Source of the DNA: Mesocentrotus franciscanus
Lineage: Eukaryota > Echinodermata > Echinoidea > Camarodonta > Strongylocentrotidae
DNA: 64,000 bases
Reading direction: 5' to 3'
Assembly: GCA_037976565.1 (NCBI GenBank)
Contig: CP137671.1
Coordinates: 12,147,669-12,211,668 of the forward strand
Position numbers and translations under genes: made by a program. This document shows, one piece after another, positions 12,263 through 23,579 of this stretch (position 1 is the first letter of the stretch; every line of letters starts with the position of its first letter). Below the pieces are notes generated by a model. It saw only the letters and a list, made by a program, of their open reading frames with translations, was not told where the DNA came from and made no database searches.

Positions 12263-13284
12263 ATGGAAGGTGACAATTTTGAATCTGGTATAGTGAGCTT
12301 CCACTGCATCTCTGGACTTCAAGCCTTTGTGTTCAACCCGATCATGCTTGGTGTTATCCACCATCAGAAAGAGTTCCAGGATTACATGCGAATACTCCAC
12401 CAATGTCTCGGAGCCTTCAATCTTATCTTGGTGATTAACTGGAGTCTCAGGAGCATTTTCTGGTTCTCAATATTCTCATATAAGACTCAGGAAGTCTGCA
12501 CAATCATAAGTATGGTTTTCTCACTCATATCTCACATTGCATTCTGGTCTGTCATGGCATGCCTTAGCGGCATCAATCTTAATCTCTATCTCCTTGTCAC
12601 CAAGCCCCTGCGCTATTACACTATATTATGGTTACTCGAAAACGGTTTTTCGTCATACTTGCATCCACTTTAGCAGGTATCATTCTTGCCGGTGGGATCT
12701 ATCTGCCAATTCCTAACTCACCTTTCATAAATCTCTTGATACACAATTGCATTCGCACTCGAGTTGGAATGAGGAAGAATTGGGTGTGGATAGTTCATAC
12801 GCTATATTCAATTTTCCCCGTTTGTGCAACTATGGTATTTACGACAACGGTCTATATTCGATTATTGATTATTGCACGTCAGAAAATGAAGGCGGTAGCT
12901 AACGTAGAGATTTTACATGATTTATCAGATGTTCATGATGGGGTGTTATCCACGGACTATCAAGACAATCAAAGGCATATCCTCTTTCGTTATCTCGTTG
13001 CGGTAAAGAATAACGTTTTTCGAAAGAAGAGAGTGCTTCCAAAAGGATTCATTGCAATTTTCCTTCTCACGGGCTCCTTTTGCGTTCTATGGACACCTCG
13101 TGTTCTTTCGTATGTAGCTAAAACAAATACATCCATGCTCGATAGAGTGGCATCAAGTAACACATGGGTATAACCCATTTTGTACCTCATAACTAACGCA
13201 GAAGTGAGGAAAATGTGTTTAAAGTATATCCGGCGCAACCCAACAGGTACGACGTTGGTTTGTCCTTTAGAAATTTGTACGTGA
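12263..13284 (+). pseudogene. Rhodopsin-type GPCR pseudogene, subfamily A
   Basis: This is a single-exon seven-helix receptor that has lost function. From the ATG at 12263 it reads through TM1-TM3 to NLYLLVTKPLRY. A 5-base insertion near 12625 then shifts the frame. The second frame (from 12628) carries MVTRKRFFVIL, TM4, TM5 (FPVCATMVFTTTVYIRLL) and TM6 (SFCVLWTPRVL). At TM7 the expected glutamine of the QPIxY motif is a TAA stop (13171). The frame continues in phase as PILYLITNAEVRKMC to a TGA at 13282-13284. The conserved TM2 aspartate is also changed (GAFNLIL where paralogues have ATSDLIL). Intact relatives lie at 27777 and 52496. It has no counterpart in duplication unit 2. Confidence 0.85.
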
Positions 13285-14648
13285 GCTGTGGCGAAAATCG
13301 ATACTGAAGGACTACTAACTAAGTTTAAATACATCCATGGATTATTTTTTCACAGCAAAAAGTCTGCGAGCAAACAGTAGGAAAGAAACGTTGAAAAGTG
13401 TTGATCTCAATACATAAAATCTTTACCAACGAAACAGATGAAATCTCATGATAACATTATCTTCACAGCCCGAGATAATTGCAGATTATAAAACTTGATA
13501 GTGCCTCCTGAAGCGTTGTTCTCAGTGTGTCTAGAGATACAATATGGCAGTTCTTTCTTTTGGGGACAATATACAGCCGCTCCTAATCAGATTTTCACAA
13601 CACAGCGACCACCCAATTTCCTTTAACAAATCATTTCATGAGTGGGATTCCTGAATTATAAGATTGTCCTATTGCACTAGCAGAGTAGACGTAAATGTAG
13701 TCTTCTATTTAGTGTCAGGAGTGGAATAATCATACCTTCAACTGTTCAAGCGGTCCTCGTATTCCACGGTCCTCTCACTAATCAACTTACGATGTCTTTT
13801 GCTGTTTCTGATCTTTGCATAACAATATCTACGGCTTCAGAAGGCAGCAATGTGTCGCATGGGCCAAACCATATTGGCAACATTGCAAGAGAGATCAGAG
13901 GGATGAAGACTAGATCACAACTCTTTTCCTGTCATCGAAGGAATATTCCTGCTCGGGGTTTAATCCTTGACTAAATTGTCAAGTCAAGACACGTAATGAC
14001 ACGCAGTAAACGATGGCTCTGTGATAATATCGGCTTCGGCCCGAAATTTTTTTTTTTTAGTACAGAAGCCTCTGCTTCTCCTGCTAATCTTGCAAACTAG
14101 TGGGAAAATGTCGTTAGAATACCAACAAAGTATAAAGTTGATTTCTCTTAACTTCGATCTAACTGTTTTAATCGATTTCCAAACCAACAATTTTAGAAAG
14201 CGACAAATAGCAATTTTGTCAAATTATTCTTTTTATTAGTCAAAACATAGCAAATAGCAAGAACAGTTAAAGTCGTTATGTCAGTATCGATTTTATATAT
14301 TTTGTTGTTGTTTTAATTTTCTATGAATTCGCCTTCATCATTGAAAGATTGTTCTTAGATGCCTTAAATCATTATTTGGTACATGTATGTAGAACTTAGC
14401 AATGAGTTTGTCTATAGTTTTAATATTTAATCGTCTTTTTGTCTAGGCCAACAGGGTCAATGTAGAAAGCAGTTTCGTAACTAGCAATGCTACCCTGTAA
14501 ATATAAAACTACCAATAAAATGAACAAAAAAAAACCCATAAAATTAATATCATTAAGTACATCACCTATATCCACTACTGTTCTGCACCTGGACACGCAA
14601 TCCGCTTTTCTTAGAATGTGAATTATTAAGGAAATACATTACCGGAAA
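13285..14648. other. Non-coding segment shared with unit 2
   Basis: From about 13510 to 14560 this matches 35850-36900 in order, including landmarks such as ATACAATATGGCAGTT and TACATGTAT. No coding potential is recognised; the short frames at 13792 and 14021 look incidental. Confidence 0.55.
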
Positions 14649-14711
14649 ATGCAGTATAGTCATGGTAATCTTGGTCTGAGAGAACACAATAAAATACAAG
14701 ATTTATCCACA

Positions 14712-15683
14712 ATGGAAGAACTGAAAAACAATACCAGTGTAGTTTCCTTGGACATCAAACCCGAGACCATCATTCACGTTGTGAACTTATTTCTTTGTAT
14801 TTCTTTAAACATTATATTGCTGATTGTCATCCATCGTCAGAGAGAGATTCAGGACGTAACGCAGTTGTTTCATCGGATTCTAGCAATTACAAGTCTCGCC
14901 AACGGTATCTCCTGGAACGTCTGGTCTATTCTTTGGTTTGCCCTCAAAGATTGACATTCGTGTTCTCTCATCACTCTCATAATTGTGTTACCTTTCGCTT
15001 TACAACAGTTATGCTAATGGGGTGTCTCTCTGGCATCAACATCAACAAGTACCTCCTGATCAGCCGCCCGATGCGCTATCACATGATCGTTACCCCCAAA
15101 CAGGTAAAGTCACTTTGTTTATTACTCTACTAATGGTTTTGCTGATCAGCGCGTGCAGCCTACAAGTTCTCATGTAATATATTGTGAAATCGAACGATGT
15201 GTAATGACAACAATTCTTCTGGAGCAAAATACAGCACAAGTGCTGGACTCCATTCGTCTTCTCCTTTCAATCATTTTCACGTTTGTCCTCTTGGCAGCGA
15301 TCTACATCAGTCTTCTGAGAATTGCCAGAAAACAACTGCCAGGGGTTGACGACTAAAGAACGCATGGTCATGATGGTACTCCTGGAAACATGTATATTCG
15401 ATCGTTCTGATATGCATGGCCAGCGGAAGAAACCTCCTGGATCACCTCGGCGTTTCAAAGGAGCCGTCACCGTAGCTTTCCCCCAGGTTCCTTTATCGCG
15501 GTATGGGCACCCGAATGTGTCTACTACTTGATTCCGGACGCCTCTTCGGGGCAATGGCTGAGCATCATGGACACGCTGGCGTCGTCAGTTTGCTGGGTCC
15601 AACAATTAGTGTACCTTATGACTATCAATGAGGCGAAAGAGACTTGTATTCATGTTATACGAAGTAGCGTTCTTTTGCATTAA
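14712..15683 (+). pseudogene. Rhodopsin-type GPCR pseudogene, divergent (subfamily D)
   Basis: The likely original start is the ATG at 14712, giving MEELKNNTSVVS with an N-glycosylation site; an in-frame ATG also exists at 14649. The locus keeps TM1 (NLFLCISLNIILLIVIHRQ), TM2 (AITSLANGISWNVW), a TM3 end with NINKYLLISRPMRY, TM5 (IYISLLRIARKQ), TM6 (SFIAVWAPECVYYL) and TM7 (SSVCWVQQLVYLMTINEAKE). These pieces lie in different frames, with breaks near 14954, 15110, 15175, 15355 and 15490, so several independent indels have accumulated. The TM7 motif is QQLVY and the DRY position reads NKY, so both deviations of the family are visible even here. It is absent from unit 2. Confidence 0.8.
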
Positions 15684-16299
15684 ATTTAACTTGTTATCTA
15701 CATTTTTGCAATTGAATGATCTTGGACATGAATTAGGAGATTCAACAATATTTAGAAAATGATAATGTCTAAACTTCAAAAACTAAAAAGGAATGCATTT
15801 TTCAAATGAAGCTTCAAAGCATAAATCCTTTTTTTACTAGAGTCCACCAATCGCGATTAAAGCAGCTACAGAGCATCATTCGATTACTTCTGTAAATCAA
15901 TGATTTTGTTGGCAATGCTATGACTTTACCAATAAAATCTGTTGGCGGAATTTTATGATCAAGCGTCGATTGAAGCATGAAATATCTCTTCGAATACACT
16001 GGGGTCCCTCCGTGAGCGCATTTGTTCATAGTAGGGACTATAATCAGCATTTGTGTTTCAACTGATTTAATAAACTGCCCGAAATCATATCAAAGGAAAC
16101 TGGTTGACAAATTATATATTAAAAGGTCGCTATAAAAAAAGAAGTCATACATATCTGAAGTGGACAGGCTTGTAAAAAACGTCAATGAACGTAAATTAAT
16201 TAAATCATTTTATTTGTCGTAAATATTGGTCTTAAATGAGCAGATACAATGCCAAATGAGGCACTTGGGGGAAACAAACGGTATTTAAACTGTAGTTTG
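15684..16299. other. Non-coding stretch, nothing recognised
   Basis: AT-rich; no gene, RNA or repeat recognised. It belongs to the part of unit 1 missing from unit 2. Confidence 0.45.
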
Positions 16300-18075
16300 G
16301 AAGCCCGTAAGTGAAGCTGAGGTTTTGAATTATCCTTTTAGTCTATATATGAAGGGGGCCTGTGGTCATGACAATATACATGTACGACTGTTAAAGGATT
16401 GTGCTGTTTATATATCACGTCCCCTAGTATGTATCTTTACTGTATCTTTAGAATGTGAAAGGGTGCCACATAATATGAACATTAGCGAAAGATACACCTA
16501 TTCACAAAAAGGGACCAAAATATGACTCAGGAAATAACCAACCGATTTCGGTTATGCCAGTGTTAGCTAAAGTCTTTGAATAACGAATGGCCGGTTAAAA
16601 CAGTTTTTAGAATCAAATAAAAAGTGTTTTACCATCATCAATATGGATTGCTCTAAAGAAAGCAGCATAAAATTATCATTGTCGAAAGCTATTTTAAAAC
16701 CACAGGATGAGGGAAGAGCTACACTTTATTTTTTTTTAAACTTCAAATAGGCATTTGATACCATTAATCATAAGTTCTATACATAAACTCTCTCACTATG
16801 ATATACGGGTTTTTCCTTTAAAAGGGTTTTGAAGACAATCTAGAAGACAGGTACTAGCATGTTCACTGTGGAGAAATAGTATCAAGGAAAATGAAAATTA
16901 AATGTGGTGTTCCTGAAGGTACAGTTTTAGGACCAACATTGTTCTTACTCTATATAAATGAATTACCAAACGTTTCTGATTATTTCAATTTCAGATTATT
17001 TGCAGATGACTCTAATTTATTTTATACCTTCCAAGCAAATTTCGTAGAAATAGATGTTAGTGGAGTGTATGTAAATATAAGAAAATAAAAGACTGGTGCA
17101 TTGTAAATAGACTAACTGTCAAGTCAGTAAAGAAAAAAAAAGTTTTTTGGAAGTAGAAGGGAAATAATGAGATTATCTGGTAAATTGAAAATAACGGGAG
17201 AGGAAATTGAAGAGGTTGATGAAGCAACCTTGTATATATTAAAATTGATAAACATCTGAGTAGGTACAGTCGCATTCGATACATTAATTCATGTACACGT
17301 AAAAGAGTTGGAATTATATTCCGGTTGCATCATTTTGTCATAAAATATGTATTGGTATAATATCATATAAGGCATTTATAGAGCCATATCTCGCGTATGA
17401 AATCGAGGAATACGTACAAGAATAACTTAATTAGTATATTGTATACCCCCATGATGGTAGTGCGCGCCATCACATTACGTCACTGGCGGGTTCACACTCG
17501 CTCTCTATTTCAAGATTTAAAAGTCCTCAATATTTTTTTTTCAAATGCACCACTTATGACCTGAGTAATAATAACTTACACCACTACAATACAACACTAA
17601 TATTAAACAAGACAAAAGAAGGACGACATGCACATCTACCAAAATTAGGGACTACTCATGTACATTTGTTTATCTTTCCTTTTTTAGGAAGTAATTTATG
17701 GAATTGAATCCCATGTAATAATAAATTAAAAACATCCAGAAGAATTTTCAGGAATTCACTTAAACATCTTTTATTATGCCAATAACAAATTTTATATTGT
17801 TATGTATGGTTTATAAAACCGTGTAACTGAGTTGTAATGGTTATATTATGTGTTTTGTTATTGAACATTCAACGTCTAGTATTTTGTTAATTGTCTAGAG
17901 GAGCAGGCTCGACTAGCTTATGCGCTATTTAATGGTCGTTTTTATCATTCTTTAGCATTTTTCCCGCTATTATTGTAACGACATATTGTTTCTTTAATTA
18001 GTAAATGAATAAATAGATATAAATAAATGAATAAATAGATATAAATAAATGAATAAATAAATAAATAATAAGTAA
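16300..18075 (+). pseudogene. LINE remnant with RT domain and (AAAT)n tail, copy 1
   Basis: This is a decayed non-LTR retrotransposon segment. At 16340-16550 the reading resembles the RT entry: CGHDNIHVRLLKD, then ISRPLVCIF, then a degraded PISVMP. At 16891-17088 it reaches the catalytic region, CGVPEGTVLGPTLFLLYIN and LFADDSNLF, where FADD is the active-site box. At 17571-17770 the C-terminal LGTTHVHLF and WN motifs occur. The 3' end is a run of AATAAATAG/AAAT units at 18001-18069, a typical LINE tail. Multiple stops and frame shifts are present. Copy 2 of the same insertion is at 36896-38745, so it predates the duplication. Confidence 0.8.
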
Positions 18076-18832
18076 AACGGGGGGAGTGGGGTGGGGGATC
18101 GCCTCAATTTTATTTTCCTTGGATCTTTATCCTATGCTGGGAAAGCCAATGTTGGGTGCTAATATGACAGGAGTTTTCATTTTTCAGTAGAAGTAATTAC
18201 TAAATATCACCGCGTTGACTTAATTCATTATAAATGTACGATCATCTCTCCTCCCCCATTATTTGCATGTGTAATGCCCATAACAAGCATCGTCACACGC
18301 ATCTAAGCCAAACTGTCATCAAAAAGTGTAATAAATCTCTCATTTTCGGATGTTTATGACGGCACCGCCTCACAACTATGACCTAAATGTATATATTCAT
18401 GTCAACTGTTGATTGGCTCTTTGTAAGGACTTTATTTGGAGATTGATCCGTTCATTTGTGTTATCAGGAACGAGCAGGTTTCAAAAAGGTAATTATTTGG
18501 ATCAGAATGGTTTTCTTCCATTGACAATTCCATACATAGTGGTGTAGCATGAATAAAGACATTGATGGAGCACCAGCATCATGGAGGTTTGAGTATGTGT
18601 GTGTAAGGGGGACTGGTCTGATTCGATGGATGACATGCGCAATGACAAAGCCATTGATTGGGGCAGGATGTAGGATGTGGCCATGACGTCTTATTTTTAC
18701 GTTCTCTTTCCCGCCTCTCCCTTTTCATTCTCTTTCTCTTACACTCTCTTTCTCTCTATCACTCTCTTCGTGATTAGATTGAGGGCACGGGGCTCCTGCC
18801 CTCCTTAGCTTAGCCTCTGTCATTCTGTGATC
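18076..18832. other. Non-coding segment shared with unit 2
   Basis: Matches 38746-39500 in order, including the CT-rich tract at 18712-18768. No gene is seen. Confidence 0.55.
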
Positions 18833-18840
18833 ATTGACAT

Positions 18841-19125
18841 CAGGGGCGGATCCAGCCGGCGGCAAGGGAGGGGGCCTAAAAAGGGGCCCACTTCGTGCGA
18901 AAATTTGAAAATCGTGCCGGTCGATTTTTCGCTCAGTGGGGTAGTGAGCAAAAAAAAAATTTTGGCACCCGAACAAAAATTTCCCTCCGGGCCGGGAAGG
19001 GTTATTTTTTTTCCACCGCTACCCCTTGGGCGCCAGGAGGGGCCCAACTTCTTTTTTCAAAAAGGGTGTTTTTACCTGTTTTTTTTCTAGGGAGGGCCCG
19101 GCCCCGGGCCCCTGATCCGCCACTG
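18841..19125. mobile_element. hAT-like MITE with 8-bp target duplication
   Basis: The element starts CAGGGGCGGATC and ends GATCCGCCACTG. It is flanked on both sides by the 8-bp direct repeat ATTGACAT (18833-18840 and 19126-19133). CAG...CTG-type ends and an 8-bp duplication are hallmarks of hAT transposons. The corresponding place in unit 2 (about 39500) has no element, so there is a natural empty site. No transposase is encoded. Confidence 0.85.
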
Positions 19126-19133
19126 ATTGACAT

Positions 19134-19650
19134 TGCCAACTATTGATGTATGTATTTTGCCATGTGCAGTCTTTTTCTAGTTTGATCGGGATTTTTCTAT
19201 CATAATACATAGACTATGATTTGAGAATAGGTTGCGTAATTGGTGATCATAAATCATATTGACTATACTAATCAGAGACTTCAGGTGAGGATGATATATT
19301 GTTATTGGATACTTTTAGAGCACTCATACCCACAACGCATGGTGCTGAAGACGCTCCAATATTACCCGGGCTCTCGCTAGGCTACCACAGAGTTCAAGGA
19401 ATTTCTCCTAACTGGCACCTATTCAACACCTAGATGAAGTGTGTCCAATGTAGATTGATGCCTTTCCACAGACACTCGTGCCGGCAATTGGTCTGTATAC
19501 TCAAATAAAACAAAACGGAGCATCTCCCTCAATGTAGAATAATTTAAGGTATTCATCGATATAATGCTAGGAATCACAGGTGATTTGACTGATTGCATTA
19601 AATGGTGAAATTGTGGAAATAGACAATAAAAAGCGATACAATCTCAGAAA
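19134..19650. other. Non-coding upstream of receptor pseudogene, with SINE tail
   Basis: Repeated at about 39510-40008 in unit 2. At 19395-19482 it includes a minus-strand SINE fragment (ACTGGCACCTATTCAACACC). Nothing else is recognised. Confidence 0.5.
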
Positions 19651-20509
19651 ACGGCAGATTTGGAATCACCTAGGAATGAAACGGAAAGGGAAGCTGAACA
19701 CCTAGATCCAAAAAAAGTGTCCTTCTTAATTATATCTTTTGTTCTTTCCTCTCTTTTGAATGGAGCTTTTCCCATTCCTGACTTTTGTTGCGCTCTGGTC
19801 CGTTATGGCATGCCTTTGCGGTATCAGCTTCAACCTCTATCTCCTAGTCACAAGGCCTCTTCGCTACCACACAATCGTAACCAGAAAGAGATTCTTCTGT
19901 ATACTTGCAGGCACTTACTTGGTGATAGCGCTGGCTTGTGGAATCGTGTTTCCTGTCCCAGAATCACCCTTTATTCTCCTCCTTACTGAGCAATGTCACA
20001 ATCAGCTAATACGGCAAAATTCGATGGAGAGTATCACCTACATGTATGCTTATCAAGCTTTTCCTGTATGCGTAACATTGTGTTGTACAACCATCATTTA
20101 TGTCAAGTTACTGTTCATTGCAAGGCAGAAAGCAACTGAGATTGAAAACTTAGAAAGACCCCGCGATAATATCACCGAGAATTTGGGGATGGACCAAAGA
20201 CTTACTCAGCCGCAGAATCGAGCCGACCTTAATATCGGTTGCAACGCGGTACGTCGACAGAGGAGACGATTCAAAGGATTGGTTACGATTCTCCTTTTAT
20301 CGTGTTCTTTCTGTATCGCATGGATACCTTTCCTTTTCAATGGCATGAACAAGAATACCACATTGATGACTATTTTTATATTTTCCCCTTAGACTTACAC
20401 CTGGATACAGCCCATCGTGTACATGTTGACGAATCCTGAAGCAAGGAGGCTTTTTTGCAGTTTGTATGGTGTTGCCGAGCTAATGAGCCATTTAACTGAA
20501 GTAATATAA
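19651..20509 (+). pseudogene. Rhodopsin-type GPCR pseudogene, subfamily A, internally deleted
   Basis: The start codon has become ACG (19651-19653); the copy at 40009 has ATG in the same context. About 35 codons on, after SSLLNG, roughly 200 bases covering the rest of TM1, TM2 and the start of TM3 are missing, and the frame shifts. The next frame then reads through MACLCGISFNLYLLVTRPLRY, TM4, TM5 (FPVCVTLCCTTIIYVKLL), a basic third loop and TM6 (SFCIAWIPFLF). A TAG at 20390 stops it. The frame continues in phase with TYTWIQPIVYMLTNPEARR to a TAA at 20507-20509. The loss of start, the deletion and the stop together make it a pseudogene. Confidence 0.9.
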
Positions 20510-20575
20510 TTTTGAATTGTTTGAAAGCGTTGTGATCGTTAAAAGAACAATTTGGTACATGGCGGAAAGTCTTAA

Positions 20576-20924
20576 AGCCCCTCTTAAGTGCTGGGAGCCC
20601 CAAATTCGCCAAAAATTTGATGGCAAAGTTTCACTTTAATTGTATCATAATGTGAAAGAGGGTGTAATTTAAGACACAATTCTGCAAATATTTCCCCCCA
20701 AAAAATGTGTTTGAAGACAAATATTGACAAAAGAATACATAATTTGGGTTTTTATGTTGTACGCAGAAAACCTAAATGTTTTATTCTTTTAATATTTGAC
20801 TTCAAACACATTTGAGAAATCCTTGCAGAAATGTGTCCTCAATAACATCGCCTTTCACTTTATGATGCAGTTTAAGTGAAATTTTGCCATCAAATGTTTG
20901 GGCCTCCAAACACTTTAGAGGGGC
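20576..20924. mobile_element. Foldback element flanked by TTAA, copy 1
   Basis: The left end TTAA-AGCCCCTC and right end GAGGGGC-TTAA are inverted. Inversion continues through most of the element: TTTGATGGCAAAGTTTCAC pairs with GTGAAATTTTGCCATCAAA, and TGTGTTTGAAGACAAATATT pairs with AATATTTGACTTCAAACACA. The centre is near 20755. Arms are about 170 bases, so a transcript would fold into a long hairpin. It begins 67 bases after the receptor pseudogene stop. Confidence 0.75.
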
Positions 20925-20935
20925 TTAAAACAAGG

Positions 20936-22235
20936 AGACAAAATAAAGTTCTGTGTTACGAACGAATTTCCGTATAATTGATGTGGCTCAGAATGATTTG
21001 ATAGTGGACTAAAGGACTCGCTGTAATTGTCCTTTAAAAAAGATCTTGCAACTTATAGGTATTGTGAATCTGGGGCCCGTTTCATAAAGCATTTACCGCA
21101 GCGGTAAGTCCCAGATTCTGCGGCAAATTTGGAAGCAGCGGCAAATTTCCCTGTATTGTCGGATTGATGTTTGAATGGCATGGATGTTGAATAATGTAAA
21201 GTTCAGTGAAAAGAATGGCAGAATATATTAAATTTGTACACAGGTCTATGGGAAAACCAGTAAGTGGCATATACTGGCATAGTATTTATTTGTATTTTGT
21301 ATTTTATTTATTTAATCACGGTTAAAAATCCTGCTATCAGCTAGAAGCTGCTTTTCAGCAATACCGTGCATGACAATAATTGAACTCAACAAATAAACGA
21401 ATACAAACATTATTGTACAAAAGAAATCACATCAATTATCATAACAACATAATAAGATGAAAACAAACAGGATGAATTAAAAATTACTTGGATAACAGAA
21501 ACAGTGGAGGGGGTGTATTATTTAAGAGAGGGATATAAAACGTGCGAATGCTGCCAGGCTATTTTCTAATCGGATGTTTGCCGCTGCTGCCGCTGCTTCC
21601 AAATTTGCCGCAAAAGAAATATTCGACGCACGGCACCCTACATATTTTATTGTTAAATACATTTGTAGTAGTAATGATGATGATAATAATGATAATATTA
21701 ATAATGATACAAATAATTTTTAAATAATAGAATGTGAAATACAGCCATAGTGCAAGTCAATTTATTACCGTATTTCCAAGTTTTAATTCTATCTTACATT
21801 ATTATGAGGATTTTAATATCCTACGTATGACGTATTTTCATTAGGAAATTGTAAAAACGTAGTCGTATCATGATAGCTTTATTATAGTTAAATCAATATT
21901 TCGACAGTAGAAATTAATGATTGACTTATAGTTTCCCTTAATTGTACATTTATTACTTGATGGATGATTTTAATTTGAATTCATCAGCCTTTCATTGCGT
22001 CCTATTGTATAGGTTTTATCTCACATATGATTCGCCTACAATGTATATCTAGCGCCGTGTTCTCTTTTCATAATGACGTGCACATATTTACCGTCATGAG
22101 GTCGACAGGCCTAGCTATAAAACGTCCTCGTTCTCTACACACTCGGCCAGTTTGGGATAACATTTCGTTAAGGTGAATGAGTAGAAACACACACGTAAAG
22201 CAGATCAATATCTTCTGTACATTTGTCTTGTCTTA
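20936..22235. other. Non-coding; inverted-repeat element and receptor upstream region
   Basis: At 21073-21640 there are inverted copies of a sequence rich in GGAAGCAGCGGC / GCCGCTGCTTCC. It starts with GGGCCCGTTTCATAAAG, a common invertebrate repeat end. At 21660-21720 there is an ATG/AAT-rich simple tract. From 21720 to 22235 I see no gene; this is the stretch hidden by the gap in unit 2. Confidence 0.45.
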
Positions 22236-23278
22236 TTGGATTCTATTGAGCAAAATGGCCTGGGGAATTCAGTGAACGTAACGGCAACGGAAACCCTTGA
22301 CCCCGAAAGTGCCATCTTCTACATTTTAACTATTGTTATGTCGGTCATTTCCAATGGACTTGTATTGTTCGTACTCCGCCATCAGAAAGAGCTCCACGAT
22401 AACATGCGAGTTCTTTACCAGATCTTGGCAACATCTGACCTGATCCTGAGCATCAGTTGGAGCAGTTGGAATATGATTTGGTTCTCGTTTAAAAACGAAC
22501 AAACTTGCACCATCATAAGTTTGGTGTTTCCTTTTTATATGGTGTCGATATGGTTTGTAATGCTAGCACTCTTCGCCATCAGTTTCAACCTGTACCTTCT
22601 GATCACCAAGCCCCTTCGTTATCCTACGATAGTGACCAGGACCAGATTGTTTGTCACGCTGGGATCCGCTGGAGCAACTACGATGCTGGTGTGTGGAGTT
22701 TACCTGCCGATTCCAGAATCGCCATTCATTCGTCTCCTAGTGCAACACTGCAGAGCCAGAGATGTGCGACCAACAGCGGAATGGCCGTCGGTGGTGTTCA
22801 TGTTTCATCTCCTATCTCCCATTCTTGCAACGATGTTCTTCACGACAATCATCTACATTCGACTCTTGGTCATTGCTTGCCACAAAGAGAAAACTGTCGC
22901 CAATCATCCAGCCCCTGTGTTTGGTAGAAATAAACATGGTGATGGACAGATGCAGAACGCCAGGAAACATAGGACTGGTCGACCACAAAAGGACCCAGTC
23001 CCAACGCAATGAAAAACCCGAATCGCCGACCCAAGAGGGGTGTTAAAGGACTCACCACGGTCCTTCTGCTCATAGGGTCTTTCTACATCGTGTGGATATC
23101 CTTCGTTGCATTTTTCTCGAGATCATGGAACCCTCACGATCTCGCCGTCCTCGATAAATTCGCAGTCTGCAGCACATGGGTCCAACCCATAGTATACCTG
23201 TTGACAAACCCCGAGGCGAGGAGGATATGCTTGAAGACTTTTCGGTGTGACCGAGGAGCCCAGTCCTTGGATGTCTGA
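22236..23278 (+). pseudogene. Rhodopsin-type GPCR, subfamily B, split by one frame change
   Basis: The first frame (22236-23012) covers the N-terminus with an NVT glycosylation site, TM1 (VISNGLVLFVL), TM2 (LATSDLILSISWS), TM3 ending SFNLYLLITKPLRY, TM4, an extracellular loop with Cys, TM5 (LLSPILATMFFTTIIYIRLL) and a basic third loop. It ends at TGA. The second frame (23009-23278) overlaps by the four bases ATGA and carries TM6 (SFYIVWISFVAFF) and TM7 (STWVQPIVYLLTNPEARR). The first frame begins at TTG. I find no in-frame ATG between the upstream stop (22182) and a Met inside TM1. Apart from these two faults the receptor is complete. Possible explanations are a recent pseudogene, an upstream exon supplying the start, or a sequence error. 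Confidence 0.75.
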
Positions 23279-23575
23279 CATCGCGTGACATTGGTTTTTG
23301 TACCAATAGGAATCAGACAATCAAAATTAATCCATAACAAAAACGAATTGGGCATATTCAAGTGGCTGGCCGATTAGGCCTGACCAGTTTGCATGGTTTG
23401 TTGATCTCTTATCAACTGATAATGAGCAAGACAAAGTTACTATCACAATGGTGAAATCTTTTTCAGTGTTGTATAGCATTTTATGACCCTATGCCAAATG
23501 CATCAGGTCGTACCAAAATATTAAACAAATTATATTGTGTATACCAAGTAATAACATTTAGCTGGTTATATGTAT
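23279..23575. other. 3' flank of subfamily B receptor
   Basis: Non-coding. From 23388 onward it matches unit 2 at 42836, directly after a truncated receptor. Confidence 0.55.
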
Positions 23576-23579
23576 TTAA

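Noticed and set aside
14649..14711. Upstream ATG as the start of the divergent receptor
   Set aside because: The 21 extra codons do not resemble other family N-termini, while the ATG at 14712 gives a typical short glycosylated N-terminus. The locus is dead in either case.
20373..20392. TTTTATATTTTCCCCTTAG before TM7 looks like a splice acceptor
   Set aside because: The copy at 40009 has a different sequence of the same length here, and the frame is continuous on both sides without any donor. It reads better as a simple stop.
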